A stretch of DNA of 32,616 nucleotides, taken from Candidatus Acutalibacter stercorigallinarum (lineage in GTDB: Bacteria > Bacillota > Clostridia > Oscillospirales > Acutalibacteraceae). The notes below the pieces were generated by a model. That model saw nothing but the letters and a program-made list of their open reading frames with translations. It was not told where the DNA came from and searched no databases. Of the stretch, positions 21,603 to 30,155 are shown one piece after another (the stretch's first letter is position 1; the number at the start of each line of letters is the position of its first letter). Both the position numbers and the translations under genes were made by a program. The DNA lies in NCBI GenBank assembly GCA_019112625.1, contig DXIW01000004.1, forward strand, positions 1 to 32,616. Direction: 5' to 3'.

Positions 21603-24531
21603 CTCCCCTGTCCTTCACGGCCTCCGTCCCCAGCCCCAGGGCCGCGAACAAGCTCCGCAGGCGGATGCGCACCGCCCCCAGGTTGGTGATCTCGTCGATC
21701 TTGATCTGGGTGTAGATGCGGTCGCCCTTCTCCAGGATAGACCGCACCTCGTCGCCGGTAATGGCGTCCACCCCGCAGCCGAAGGACACCAGCTGCACCA
21801 GGTTGATGCGCTTATCCTTGCTGTCCACCACATACTTGGCGGCGGCGTACAGCCGGGCGTGGTACGTCCACTGATTCAGCACCCCGGTGGGGAACTTCTT
21901 CTCCTGGTCGCTCACCGAATCCTCGGTGACCACCACGGCCCCGCACTCGCAGATGAGCTTGTCGATGCCGTGGTTCACCTCCCGGTCCAGATGGTAGGGC
22001 CGGCCGGAGAGGATGATCACCGGCAGGTCCTGGCGCTTTGCCAGCTCCAGGTACTCCCGGCCCCGCCGCCGGATGCGCCCCATGTGGGCGTGGTACTCGG
22101 CGTAGGCGGCGTCGCTGGCCGCCTGCACCTCCTTCTCCGGAATGGCGGGGAAATATTTCGCCAGAATGGCCTGCATCTTTTTGGGGAAATCCTTGGGCCG
22201 GTGCAGGCCCACATAGTCGTAAATGAATTTGGTGTGCTCCAGCGCGGTGACGTTGGCGTCCAGCACCTCGGGGTAATAGGCCACCACCGGGCAGTTGTAA
22301 TGGTTGTCCCCCAGGTGCTCGTCTACGTTGTAGCTCATGCAGGGGTAGAAGATGGCGTCCGGCCCCATCTCCAGCAGGGCCTCGATGTGCCCGTGCATCA
22401 GCTTGGCCGGGTAGCACACCGTGTCCGAGGGGATGGTGTGCTGGCCCCTAAAGTACAGCTTCCGGTCCGATTCGGGCGACCGCACCACCCCAAACCCCAG
22501 CTTGGTGAAGAAGGTGTACCAGAAGGGGTACAGCTCGTAGAGATTCAAGCCCATGGGGATGCCGATGGTCCCCCTGGGCCCCTTGCAGGGGGTGTAGGAG
22601 TCCAGCAGCTGCCGCTTGTAGTCGTACAGGTTGTACTGGGCGGTCTTGCTGTGCTTCTGCAGGGGCTTGTCGCACCGGTTCCCGGCGATATACTTGGCCC
22701 CGTTGGCAAAGGAATTCACCGTCACCCGGCAGTGGTTCTGGCACCCGTTGCAGGTGATGGCCCGCACCTCGTGGGTAAAATGCTCCAGGGCGGCGGCGTC
22801 CAGAATACCGCTTTTGCCCCGGCTGTGCTCTTTGGCGTACAGCGCCGCGCCGTAGGCCCCCATCAGCCCGGACACCGAGGGCCGGGTCACGTTCTGGCCG
22901 ATCTCCTTCTCAAAGGCCCGCAGCACCGCGTCGTTGAGGAAGGTCCCCCCCTGCACCACGATATGCTTGCCCAGGCTGGCGGCGTCCACCACCCGGATCA
23001 CCTTGTACAGGGCGTTCTTCACCACGCTCATGGAGAGCCCCGCGGAGATGTTCTCAATGGAGGCCCCGTCCTTCTGGGCCTGCTTCACCGAGGAATTCAT
23101 AAACACCGTGCACCGGGAGCCCAGGTCCACCGGGCTGTCGGCGAACAGCCCCAGCTTGGCGAAGTCCGCCATCTGGTAGCCCAAGGCCCCGGCAAAGGTC
23201 TGCAAAAAGCTGCCGCAGCCCGAGGAGCACGCCTCGTTCAAAAAGATATTGTCAATGGTCCCGTTCTTGATCTGGAAGCACTTGATGTCCTGGCCGCCGA
23301 TGTCGATGATGAAGTCCACCTCCGGCTCGAACTTCCTGGCGGCGGTAAAGTGGGCGATGGTCTCCACCACCCCCATGTCCAGGCCAAAGGCGTTCTTAAT
23401 GATCTCCTCCCCATAGCCCGTAGAGGCCGCGGAGCAAATCTGGATATCCGGGAACTTCCGGTACAGCTCCAGCAAGAACTCCCGCACCAGGGGCACCGGG
23501 TTGCCGGAGTTGGGCAGGTAGTGGGAGAAGATAATGTCCCCGTCCTCGTTTACCGCCACGGCCTTCACCGTGGTAGAGCCCGCGTCAATGCCCACATAGG
23601 CCTTCTTGTCCGCCAGCAGGGGGGCGCCGGTGTCCACCTTGTCCCGCTGGTGCCGCTCCACGAACTCCTCGTACTCCGCCTGGTTCCGGAACAGCGCCGA
23701 GCTGGCCTGGTAGTGGTGGCTGGAGCTGTAGTGCTTGATCTTGTCCGTGATCTCCTTCAGGTCGAACTCCTCCCCCGCCTCGGAGAGGGCCGCCCCGGCG
23801 GCCACATAGTACAGGGAATTTTCCGGGCAGATGCCCTTTACCCCCAGAATCCGGTCAAAGGCCTCCCGCAGCCGGCTGAAGAAGGTCAGCGGCCCCCCTA
23901 AGTACACCACGTTCCCGGTGATCTCCCGGCCCTGGGCCAGCCCGGCGATGGTCTGGTTCACCACCGCCACCAGGATAGACGCGGCGATGTCGTTCTTCTG
24001 GGCCCCCTGGTTCAAAAGCGCCTGGATGTCCGACTTGGCGAACACCCCGCACCGGGAGGCGATGCTGTAGGTGCGCTCGCTCTCCCCGGCGATCTCGTTG
24101 AGCTCCGTGGGGGTGATGGACAGCAGCGTGGCCATCTGGTCGATAAACGCCCCGGTGCCCCCGGCGCAGGAGCCGTTCATCCGCACCTCCATCGAGCCTG
24201 TGAGGAACAAGATCTTCGCGTCCTCGCCCCCCAGCTCGATGACCACGTCCGCCTGGGGCAGGTATTTCCTGGTGGCCGTGCGGGTGGCGTACACCTCCTG
24301 CACAAAGGGGATGTCCAGGTCCTCCGCCAGTCCCATGCCTGCCGAGCCGGACACGCACAGGCTGGCCCTTTTCAGCTCCGGGAATTTCTCCTGGATGCGC
24401 AAGAGCATCCCCGAGGCCTTCTCCGCAATCTGGGAGTAGTGCCGCTCATACTCCTGGAATACCGGCTCCCCCTCCTGGCTGTACACCACGCACTTCAAGG
24501 TGGTAGAGCCTACGTCTAACCCGATCTTCAT
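21598..24531 (-). CDS. Double-domain acyl-CoA dehydratase activase with DUF2229 (COG3580) domain
   Basis: 977 residues from ATG at 24531 (MKIGLDVGSTTLK); an upstream in-frame ATG at 24579 has no usable SD. Two ASKHA-fold activase domains: 1-260, with GLDVGSTT and cysteines C122 (NGSCAGGTG) and C161 (SRCGVF), and 311-570, with GIDAGSTT and cysteines C435 (NEACSSGCG) and C474 (GSRCTVF). The paired cysteines should bridge a 4Fe-4S cluster at a dimer or pseudo-dimer interface. A cysteine motif CNGCQNHC (594-601) opens the C-terminal DUF2229-like part with PMGLNLYELYPFW and VCYPAKLMHGH. The family uses ATP to drive one low-potential electron into a dehydratase. The partner is most likely the product of 19777-21054. 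Substrate unknown. Confidence 0.88.
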   Translation of the reverse strand: MKIGLDVGSTTLKCVVYSQEGEPVFQEYERHYSQIAEKASGMLLRIQEKFPELKRASLCVSGSAGMGLAEDLDIPFVQEVYATRTATRKYLPQADVVIELGGEDAKILFLTGSMEVRMNGSCAGGTGAFIDQMATLLSITPTELNEIAGESERTYSIASRCGVFAKSDIQALLNQGAQKNDIAASILVAVVNQTIAGLAQGREITGNVVYLGGPLTFFSRLREAFDRILGVKGICPENSLYYVAAGAALSEAGEEFDLKEITDKIKHYSSSHHYQASSALFRNQAEYEEFVERHQRDKVDTGAPLLADKKAYVGIDAGSTTVKAVAVNEDGDIIFSHYLPNSGNPVPLVREFLLELYRKFPDIQICSAASTGYGEEIIKNAFGLDMGVVETIAHFTAARKFEPEVDFIIDIGGQDIKCFQIKNGTIDNIFLNEACSSGCGSFLQTFAGALGYQMADFAKLGLFADSPVDLGSRCTVFMNSSVKQAQKDGASIENISAGLSMSVVKNALYKVIRVVDAASLGKHIVVQGGTFLNDAVLRAFEKEIGQNVTRPSVSGLMGAYGAALYAKEHSRGKSGILDAAALEHFTHEVRAITCNGCQNHCRVTVNSFANGAKYIAGNRCDKPLQKHSKTAQYNLYDYKRQLLDSYTPCKGPRGTIGIPMGLNLYELYPFWYTFFTKLGFGVVRSPESDRKLYFRGQHTIPSDTVCYPAKLMHGHIEALLEMGPDAIFYPCMSYNVDEHLGDNHYNCPVVAYYPEVLDANVTALEHTKFIYDYVGLHRPKDFPKKMQAILAKYFPAIPEKEVQAASDAAYAEYHAHMGRIRRRGREYLELAKRQDLPVIILSGRPYHLDREVNHGIDKLICECGAVVVTEDSVSDQEKKFPTGVLNQWTYHARLYAAAKYVVDSKDKRINLVQLVSFGCGVDAITGDEVRSILEKGDRIYTQIKIDEITNLGAVRIRLRSLFAALGLGTEAVKDRGE

Positions 24532-24630
24532 GTTTTTCTTCACCAATTTCTCACTAAGATTGCCGCCCCTTCTCACCATCGCCTTCCGGCCCGGGGCGGC
24601 TGGGCAAAAAGGCAGGGAAACTCAAAAACA

Positions 24631-24659
24631 GGAATTTTTCGCAAAACCAGAAAAATCCC
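24631..24659 (-). other. Hairpin at the start of the activase mRNA
   Basis: Stem GGGATTTTTC/GAAAAATTCC (one G-T pair) with a 9-nt loop, lying just downstream of the predicted transcription start on the minus strand. Possibly a 5'-end stabilising hairpin. Confidence 0.4.
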
Positions 24660-24674
24660 GCTTCTCAAAGAGAA

Positions 24675-24703
24675 ATGATACCATTTTACGACGAAAAAAT
24701 CAA
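24675..24703 (-). promoter_or_regulatory. Promoter of the activase gene
   Basis: Minus-strand TTGATT (24698-24703), 17-base spacer, TATCAT (24675-24680). It sits in an AT-rich stretch that contrasts with the surrounding genes and is divergent from the thioesterase promoter. Confidence 0.65.
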
Positions 24704-24779
24704 GTTTGCCGGGCTGTGCAAAACCTGGGAAATGTCAAAAAACAGCCGCCTTTTTTCATTCTATGCGCCCCAGGGGGAG

Positions 24780-24808
24780 TAGAAAACCAAAACTGCCGGT
24801 GCTATAAT
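24780..24808 (+). promoter_or_regulatory. Promoter of the thioesterase-GH27 unit
   Basis: TAGAAA (24780-24785), 17-base spacer, TATAAT (24803-24808) with an extended -10 TGC just before. The rest of the 24532-24840 gap is AT-rich and shows only promoters and the hairpin noted above. Confidence 0.7.
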
Positions 24809-24840
24809 AGAGGGCAGAACAAACGAAGGGAGACCCTGCC

Positions 24841-25269
24841 ATGGACCCTGTCACCTACCAGCGCCCGGTCTACTACTACGAGACCGACCGCATGGACTGC
24901 GTCCACCACTCCAACTATATCCGCTGGTTCGAGGAAGCCCGCATCCACCTGATGGAGGAGCTGCGCTTCCCCTACCAGGAGCTGGAAGCCGGCGGCATCG
25001 TTAGCCCCGTGCTCCACGCCGAGGCGGACTACCGCGCCATGGCCCGCTTCGGGGAGACCATGGAGATCGCCGTCCAGGTGGAGAGCTACACCGGCACCCG
25101 CATCGCCTTTTCCTACCAGGTGCGGGACAAGGCCACCGGCGTCCTCCGGTGCCAGGGCCGCACGTCCCACTGCTTCCTCAACGAGGACACCGGCAGGCCC
25201 GTCTCCCTCAAAAAAGCCGCCCCCGCCTACCACCAAAAGGTGCTCCAGGCCCTGGGGGAAACGGAATGA
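24841..25269 (+). CDS. Acyl-CoA thioesterase, YbgC/4HBT hot-dog family
   Basis: 142 residues, one hot-dog domain. The 4HBT signature YYETDRMDCVHHSNYIRWFE holds the catalytic Asp19 (position of D in M-D-x-V/x-x-H-x-x-Y), and EARIHLMEELRFPYQELE follows. It should hydrolyse an acyl-CoA or acyl-ACP; the substrate is not evident. ATG at 24841 is eight bases after AGGGAG. The next gene starts only 10 bases after its stop. Membership in the FabZ-like branch is unlikely because the FabZ dehydratase residues are absent. Confidence 0.88.
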   Translation: MDPVTYQRPVYYYETDRMDCVHHSNYIRWFEEARIHLMEELRFPYQELEAGGIVSPVLHAEADYRAMARFGETMEIAVQVESYTGTRIAFSYQVRDKATGVLRCQGRTSHCFLNEDTGRPVSLKKAAPAYHQKVLQALGETE

Positions 25270-25279
25270 GGAGGAACCC

Positions 25280-26617
25280 ATGAAGAAAAACGAGATCGCC
25301 CTTACCCCGCCCATGGGCTGGAACAGCTGGGACTGCTACGGCAACTCCGTCAACGAGGAGCAGCTCTTGGGCAACGCCCAGTACATGGCCGACCACCTGA
25401 AGGAGTCCGGCTGGGAGTACGTGGTCTGCGACATCCAGTGGAGCGAGCCCAACGCCGGCAAGGAGAGCCCCTACTACGTGCCCTTTGCCTGGCTCACTTT
25501 AGACGAGTACGGCCGCCAGCTCCCGGCGGTAGAGCGCTTCCCCTCTGCCGCGGGGGGCAAGGGCTTCGGCCCCATCGCGGAGAAAATCCACAGCCTGGGG
25601 CTGAAATTCGGCATCCACATCATGCGGGGGGTGCCCCGCCAGGCGGTGCACCAGCACCTGCCGGTCCTGGGCACCAACACCACCTGCGACAAAATCGCCT
25701 CCGCCACCTCCCTCTGCCGGTGGAACACCGACATGTACGGCGTCGACCCCAGCAAAGAGGGCGCCCAGGCCTACTACGACTCCATCTTCCAGCTCTACGC
25801 CTCCTGGGGCGTGGACTTCGTCAAGGTGGACGACATCTGCAACACCAACGCCTACCCCGCCGACCCCTACTCCGCCGAAAAGGAGATCGAGCTCATCCGC
25901 AAGGCCATCGACAAGTGCGGCCGCGACATGGTCCTCTCCCTGTCCCCCGGCCCTGCGGTCATCGAAAAGGCCTGGCACCTGCGGCAAAACGCCAATATGT
26001 GGCGCATCACCGACGACTTCTGGGACCGCTGGGACCTGCTCCTCGCTATGTTCGAGCGCTGCGAGGTCTGGCAGCGCCAGGTCTCCCCGGGCTGCTGGCC
26101 CGACTGCGACATGCTCCCCCTGGGCAGCATCCGCCTGCACCTCCAGGACTACACCGGCCCCACCGGGCCCGAGTCCATCGGCACCTGGACGAAATTCACC
26201 CAGGCCGAGCAGATCACCCTGATGAGCCTCTGGTGCATCTTCCGCTCCCCCCTGATGATGGGCGGCGAGCTGCGCAACAATGACGACTTCACCCTCAGCC
26301 TCCTCACCAACCCAGAGATTTTGCGCATGCACCGCCAGGGGGAGGAGGCCCGCCAGGTGCGGCGCTCCGCCCGCTCCTGCGTGTGGCAGAGCCGGGACTG
26401 GGAGGACGGCTCCACCTACGTGGCCCTCTTCAACCTCCGGGACACCCCCGGCGAGGTCACCGTCTACTTCCACGAGCTGGAGCTTCTGGGCAAATACGCC
26501 GTCCGCGACCTGTGGGCCCACAAGGACCTGGGGGAGGAGGCCGAAGGCCTCACCGCCACCCTGCCCGCTCACGGCGCCGCCGTCTACCGCCTCAAGTGGC
26601 TGGGCTTCGAAGAATAA
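25280..26617 (+). CDS. GH27-type alpha-galactosidase
   Basis: 445 residues, no signal peptide, so probably cytoplasmic and acting on imported galactosides. The N-terminal TPPMGWNSWDCYG is the GH27 hallmark. The nucleophile is expected at Asp184 in DFVKVDDIC and the acid/base at Asp246 in WRITDDFWDRW. A C-terminal beta-sandwich starts near 350 (VWQSRDWEDGSTYVALFNL). ATG at 25280 follows AGGAGG. Beta-L-arabinopyranosidase and other GH27 activities are possible. It is transcribed with the thioesterase and convergent with a ROK sugar kinase, which would phosphorylate a released hexose. No transporter is in the window. Confidence 0.87.
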   Translation: MKKNEIALTPPMGWNSWDCYGNSVNEEQLLGNAQYMADHLKESGWEYVVCDIQWSEPNAGKESPYYVPFAWLTLDEYGRQLPAVERFPSAAGGKGFGPIAEKIHSLGLKFGIHIMRGVPRQAVHQHLPVLGTNTTCDKIASATSLCRWNTDMYGVDPSKEGAQAYYDSIFQLYASWGVDFVKVDDICNTNAYPADPYSAEKEIELIRKAIDKCGRDMVLSLSPGPAVIEKAWHLRQNANMWRITDDFWDRWDLLLAMFERCEVWQRQVSPGCWPDCDMLPLGSIRLHLQDYTGPTGPESIGTWTKFTQAEQITLMSLWCIFRSPLMMGGELRNNDDFTLSLLTNPEILRMHRQGEEARQVRRSARSCVWQSRDWEDGSTYVALFNLRDTPGEVTVYFHELELLGKYAVRDLWAHKDLGEEAEGLTATLPAHGAAVYRLKWLGFEE

Positions 26618-26631
26618 TCCCCCCGCATACC

Positions 26632-26665
26632 AAAAGGGAGGCTGCCATGGCAGCCTCCCTCTTTT
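26632..26665. terminator. Bidirectional terminator between GH27 and ROK genes
   Basis: Perfect 11-bp stem GGGAGGCTGCC/GGCAGCCTCCC with a 2-base centre, AAAA on the left and TCTTTT on the right. Serves both convergent genes. Confidence 0.88.
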
Positions 26666-26671
26666 GTTCTC

Positions 26672-27625
26672 TCAAAACAGCAGCTCCAGGGCGCCAAGCA
26701 GCCCCGACTCCTGCCCCAGCTCCGCGAATTTGAAGTGCACCTCGCCCCCGGCGTGGTTGTACTGGTCGAACACCTTCCGCACCCGGCCGAAGAGCAGGTC
26801 CCCCATCTTGATGAGCCCGCCCCCAAACACAAAGCAGTTGATGTTCAGGGTCATGTACAGGTTGAACACCCACACCCCCAGGTACAGGGCCATCTGGTCC
26901 AAGGCCCGCAGGGCCATGGCGTCCCCGGCCCGGGCGGCGATCTCCAAATGCCGGGCGGTGATCTTCTCCGGCGTTCCCGCCAGCTCCACCATCTGGGTCT
27001 TTTCCCCGGCGGCGATCCAATTCTGGATGTGCCGCACGATCATCCCTCCCGAGCAGTAGGACTGCAGACACCCGGCGTTCCCGCACCCGCAGGGGATGCC
27101 CTCCCCCGGGGACACGATGGTGTGCCCGCTCTCCCCGGCAAAGCCGTCGCTGCCACGGAACAGCTGCCCGTCGATGATGATCCCCGAGGACAGCCCCGTG
27201 CTCACCGGGCAGTACAGCATGTGGGGGAACCCCCGCCCCGCCCCCTGGCGGGACTCAGCCAGGGCGGCGCAGTGGCCGTCGTTGTCCACTACCACCTTCA
27301 CCCCGGGCAGCAGGCTCGTTACAAACTCCTCCACCGGGAAACCGCTCAGCCCCGGCAGCATGGCGCACAGGGCCACCCGCCCCTCGTAGAACTTCACCAT
27401 CCCCGGCACGCCGATGCCCAACCCGGCCAGGCCCGCGGGGTCCACCTCATGCTCCCGGCAGAGGGCCCGCAGCTCCTCCACCACCTGGGTGAAAAACGCC
27501 TCCCCCGGCAAGCCCGGGTCCGAGGCAAACTGCCCCTTCCCCACCAGGGTCTTGTCCTCCCCGAACAGTCCCAGGGCCACCTTGGTCCCCCCGATGTCCG
27601 CCGCGGCATAATACTTCTGTGCCAT
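26672..27625 (-). CDS. ROK family sugar kinase (glucokinase-like)
   Basis: 317 residues from ATG at 27625, six bases after AGGGAGGAG; an upstream extension lacks an SD and covers the promoter. ATP-binding ADIGGTKVALGLF at the N-terminus and catalytic Asp in VVDNDGHCAALAE. The ROK zinc motif GHTIVSPGEGIPCGCGNAGC carries the His and three Cys; the usual glutamate after GC-L is glutamine (GCLQSYCSG). No N-terminal helix-turn-helix, so it is an enzyme rather than an NagC/XylR repressor. It probably phosphorylates glucose or another hexose; with GH27 and phosphoglucomutase nearby a sugar-use role is plausible. It has its own promoter at 27653-27681. Confidence 0.88.
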   Translation of the reverse strand: MAQKYYAAADIGGTKVALGLFGEDKTLVGKGQFASDPGLPGEAFFTQVVEELRALCREHEVDPAGLAGLGIGVPGMVKFYEGRVALCAMLPGLSGFPVEEFVTSLLPGVKVVVDNDGHCAALAESRQGAGRGFPHMLYCPVSTGLSSGIIIDGQLFRGSDGFAGESGHTIVSPGEGIPCGCGNAGCLQSYCSGGMIVRHIQNWIAAGEKTQMVELAGTPEKITARHLEIAARAGDAMALRALDQMALYLGVWVFNLYMTLNINCFVFGGGLIKMGDLLFGRVRKVFDQYNHAGGEVHFKFAELGQESGLLGALELLF

Positions 27626-27652
27626 CTCCGACTCCTCCCTTCCGTTTGTACC

Positions 27653-27681
27653 ATCATACCCCACCCCGCCCAAAAGTGCAA
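27653..27681 (-). promoter_or_regulatory. Promoter of the ROK kinase gene
   Basis: Minus-strand TTGCAC (27676-27681), 17-base spacer, TATGAT (27653-27658), about 30 bases before the start codon. Good match in both boxes. Confidence 0.75.
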
Positions 27682-27739
27682 GGTATTTTCTTTTTTGGCT
27701 GCAACTCGCCCCCTGCCCAAAAGGGTTTTCTTCCCTGCT

Positions 27740-28300
27740 GGTTCCCTCCCCCTTCCCCCCCCAAGGGCACGCTTAGTCCAGGCTTGCTGCAAAGGGGGTT
27801 CCAAAGGGGGAGCGTCAGCTCCCCCTTTGAAATGAGATGTATAGAATAATCTTCCCCCTCCCGTACAAGCAAGCCACCCTCCCCCGCTCGTTTCTCTTAC
27901 GGGAGGGGGCAGGGGGGTGGGCACGAGTCAAGTCTCACTACGTTCGACTTACTCGGCAAGAACCGCTTGGGAGTTTGCAAAACTCCCATTTTGCTCCTGC
28001 AAAACCGCGCTTCTTGCGGCTTCTATAAAACTTGTAGGTACTCCCCCAGTCATGGCTGTGCCATGACAGCCCCTTCAAAGAGGGGTGAGCGAGCGCCAGT
28101 GGCGCTCTGGTGCGAACCGACCGAGCCGGCAGGCGAGACCCAGCCTCCCTCCATGAGGGCCGCTACGTGCCAGTGGCACGTTGCCCAGCGGCCGACCGAG
28201 GCGGCAGCCGAGACCGCGAAGCCCCCCTTTGAAAAACTTAATATAAGTAAAAAACTCCCCCTGCCATCTTCCGATGACCGGGGGAGCTCTCCTTACCATT
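27740..28300. repeat. Mosaic intergenic repeats between ROK kinase and phosphoglucomutase
   Basis: No gene is seen in 27682-28321. Modules in order: a stretch shared in inverted form with 21390-21500; a perfect 12-bp hairpin CAAAGGGGGAGC/GCTCCCCCTTTG (27802-27829); a CCCCCTCCCGTA/TACGGGAGGGGG pair (27854-27909); the ACGAGTCAAGT to ACTTACTCGGC motif (27923-27957); a GGGAGTTT/AAACTCCC hairpin (27969-27987); and two copies of the hairpin-plus-tail module (28091-28139 and 28158-28214) with loop AGT and tail beginning GACCGA or CCGACCGA. A decayed CCCCCTTTGAAAAACTT end closes it near 28240. Confidence 0.8.
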
Positions 28301-28321
28301 CAAAAATCAGACTGCCGCCGC

Positions 28322-30019
28322 TTAAATGCCCAACAGCCCCGGGACGGCGTCCTTCATCTTCTGGATGACCGCCTCGCTGTCGGCCCGGGTGGCACCCTTG
28401 CCGGAGAGGTAGATCTTGATCTTGGGCTCGGTGCCGGAAGGCCGCACAATCAGCTTGCAGCCGTTCTCCATACGGTACTCCAGCACGTTGGACTTGGGCA
28501 GGTCGATGACCCCCTCCTTGTCCCCATAGGCCACCGACTCCAGATAGTCGCTGCGGCCAATGACCTTGGCCCCGGCAATCTCGGCGGGCGGGTTCTTCCG
28601 CAGGGTGTCCATGATGTTGTTCATGGTCTTCATGCCGTCCTCGCCCTCAAAGCCGAAGTTGCACAGGTCGTTCTTATAGTAGCCGTACTTCTCATACAGC
28701 CCGTTCATCACGTCCAGCAGGGTCTTGCCCTGGCGCTTGTAGTACGAGGCCATCTCGCAGATGAGCATGCTGCCGTCCACGGCGTCCTTGTCCCGCACAT
28801 ACCCGCCGGAGAGGTACCCGTAGCTCTCCTCAAAGCCCAAGAGGTAGCTGTCGGCGTTGCCCTCTTTCTCCTCCAGCTCGGCGATGATGTCCCCGATGTA
28901 CTTAAAGCCCGTCAGGCACCGGCGCAGCTCTACGCCGTAGTCCTTGGCGATGGGGTCCACCATGTCCGTGGACACGATGGTGGTCACCGCCACCGGGTGG
29001 GCGGGGAGCTTGCCCTGCTCCTTCTTCACCTTGGCGATGAAGTCCAGCAGCAGGATGCCCACCTCGTTGCCGGTCATCAGTACGAACTCGCCGCCCTGGT
29101 TCACAGCGATTCCCACCCGGTCGCAGTCCGGGTCGGTGGCCAGCAGCAGGTCGGGCTGCAGCTTGTCGCACAGCTCCAGGCCCTTCTGCAGGGCCTCCCG
29201 GATCTCCGGGTTGGGGTAGGGGCAGGTGGGGAAGTTCCCATCGGGCTCGCTCTGCTCCGGCACCACGGTAACGTCTTTCACACCGATGCGGTCGAGGATG
29301 CGGGTCACGCACATCTTGCCGCTGCCGTTTAAGGGGGTGTACACCAGCTTCAGGTTGCTGGCGTCGTCGATGAGGCTCTCTTTATACACGTCGTCCAGGA
29401 ACGCGGACACCGTCTCCTCGCCGATGTACTCGATGAGGCCCTTGTCCACGCCCTCCTGGAAGTCCATCTTCTTCACGTCCGCGAAAATATCCAGGGCGTT
29501 GATCTCCGCCATAATGCCGTCGGCCATCTCCGCGGTCACCTGGCAGCCGTCGCTGCCATAGGCCTTATAGCCGTTGTACTTGGCGGGGTTGTGGCTGGCG
29601 GTCACGCAGATGCCCGCATCGCACTTCAAATGCCGCACCGCGTAGGACAGGGAGGGGGTGGGCATCAGCTGGGGGTACAGGTAGGCCTTGATGCCGTTGG
29701 CGGCCAGCACCGCCGCCGACTGCTGGGAGAACAGCACGCCCTTGTTCCGGCTGTCGTGGGCGATGGCCACCGACTGGGGCTTGCCCTCCGCGTGCTTCAG
29801 CAGGTAGTTGGCAAGGCCCTGGGTGGCCTTGCGCACGGTGTACACGTTCATGCGGTTGGTGCCCGCGCCGATCACGCCCCGCAGGCCGCCGGTGCCGAAC
29901 TCCAGGTCCCGGTAAAACCGGTCGTTAATCTCCTCGGGCTGGTCCTTTACCGCCAAAAGCTCCTCTTTCAGGTCCGGGTCATCCAGATCCTGCTGCAACC
30001 ATCTCTCGTATTCTGACAT
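28322..30019 (-). CDS. Phosphoglucomutase/phosphomannomutase (alpha-D-phosphohexomutase)
   Basis: 565 residues from ATG at 30019 (MSEYERWLQQDLDD); the nearest SD-like GAAAGG is ~13 bases away, and earlier frames lack one. Interconverts hexose 1- and 6-phosphates. All four active-site loops are present: phosphoserine Ser142 in CVTASHNPAKYNGYK, metal-binding DPDCDR (296-301), sugar-binding GFEESYGYLSGG and phosphate-binding RPSGTEPKIKIY. Length and ERWLQQDLDDPDLKEEL resemble Firmicutes PgcA-type enzymes. It feeds glucose 1-phosphate for cell-envelope and glycogen synthesis or drains galactose use. Promoter at 30116-30144. Confidence 0.95.
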   Translation of the reverse strand: MSEYERWLQQDLDDPDLKEELLAVKDQPEEINDRFYRDLEFGTGGLRGVIGAGTNRMNVYTVRKATQGLANYLLKHAEGKPQSVAIAHDSRNKGVLFSQQSAAVLAANGIKAYLYPQLMPTPSLSYAVRHLKCDAGICVTASHNPAKYNGYKAYGSDGCQVTAEMADGIMAEINALDIFADVKKMDFQEGVDKGLIEYIGEETVSAFLDDVYKESLIDDASNLKLVYTPLNGSGKMCVTRILDRIGVKDVTVVPEQSEPDGNFPTCPYPNPEIREALQKGLELCDKLQPDLLLATDPDCDRVGIAVNQGGEFVLMTGNEVGILLLDFIAKVKKEQGKLPAHPVAVTTIVSTDMVDPIAKDYGVELRRCLTGFKYIGDIIAELEEKEGNADSYLLGFEESYGYLSGGYVRDKDAVDGSMLICEMASYYKRQGKTLLDVMNGLYEKYGYYKNDLCNFGFEGEDGMKTMNNIMDTLRKNPPAEIAGAKVIGRSDYLESVAYGDKEGVIDLPKSNVLEYRMENGCKLIVRPSGTEPKIKIYLSGKGATRADSEAVIQKMKDAVPGLLGI

Positions 30020-30115
30020 ACGCTGCCACACACCTTTCTGAAAACTTGGGCAAAGCCGCGCTGCGCGCGCTTCCCCCTGGTACCGCCCTGGCAAACCGCC
30101 AAAGTTTCTATTGTA

Positions 30116-30144
30116 AGATTACCATTTTTTGTGGCCCCTGTCAA
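30116..30144 (-). promoter_or_regulatory. Probable promoter of the phosphohexomutase gene
   Basis: Minus-strand TTGACA (30139-30144), 17-base spacer, TAATCT (30116-30121). The -35 is perfect and the -10 is weak. It begins just after the yfcE stop and would give a leader of ~90 bases. Confidence 0.55.
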
Positions 30145-30155
30145 CCGAAAATGGG

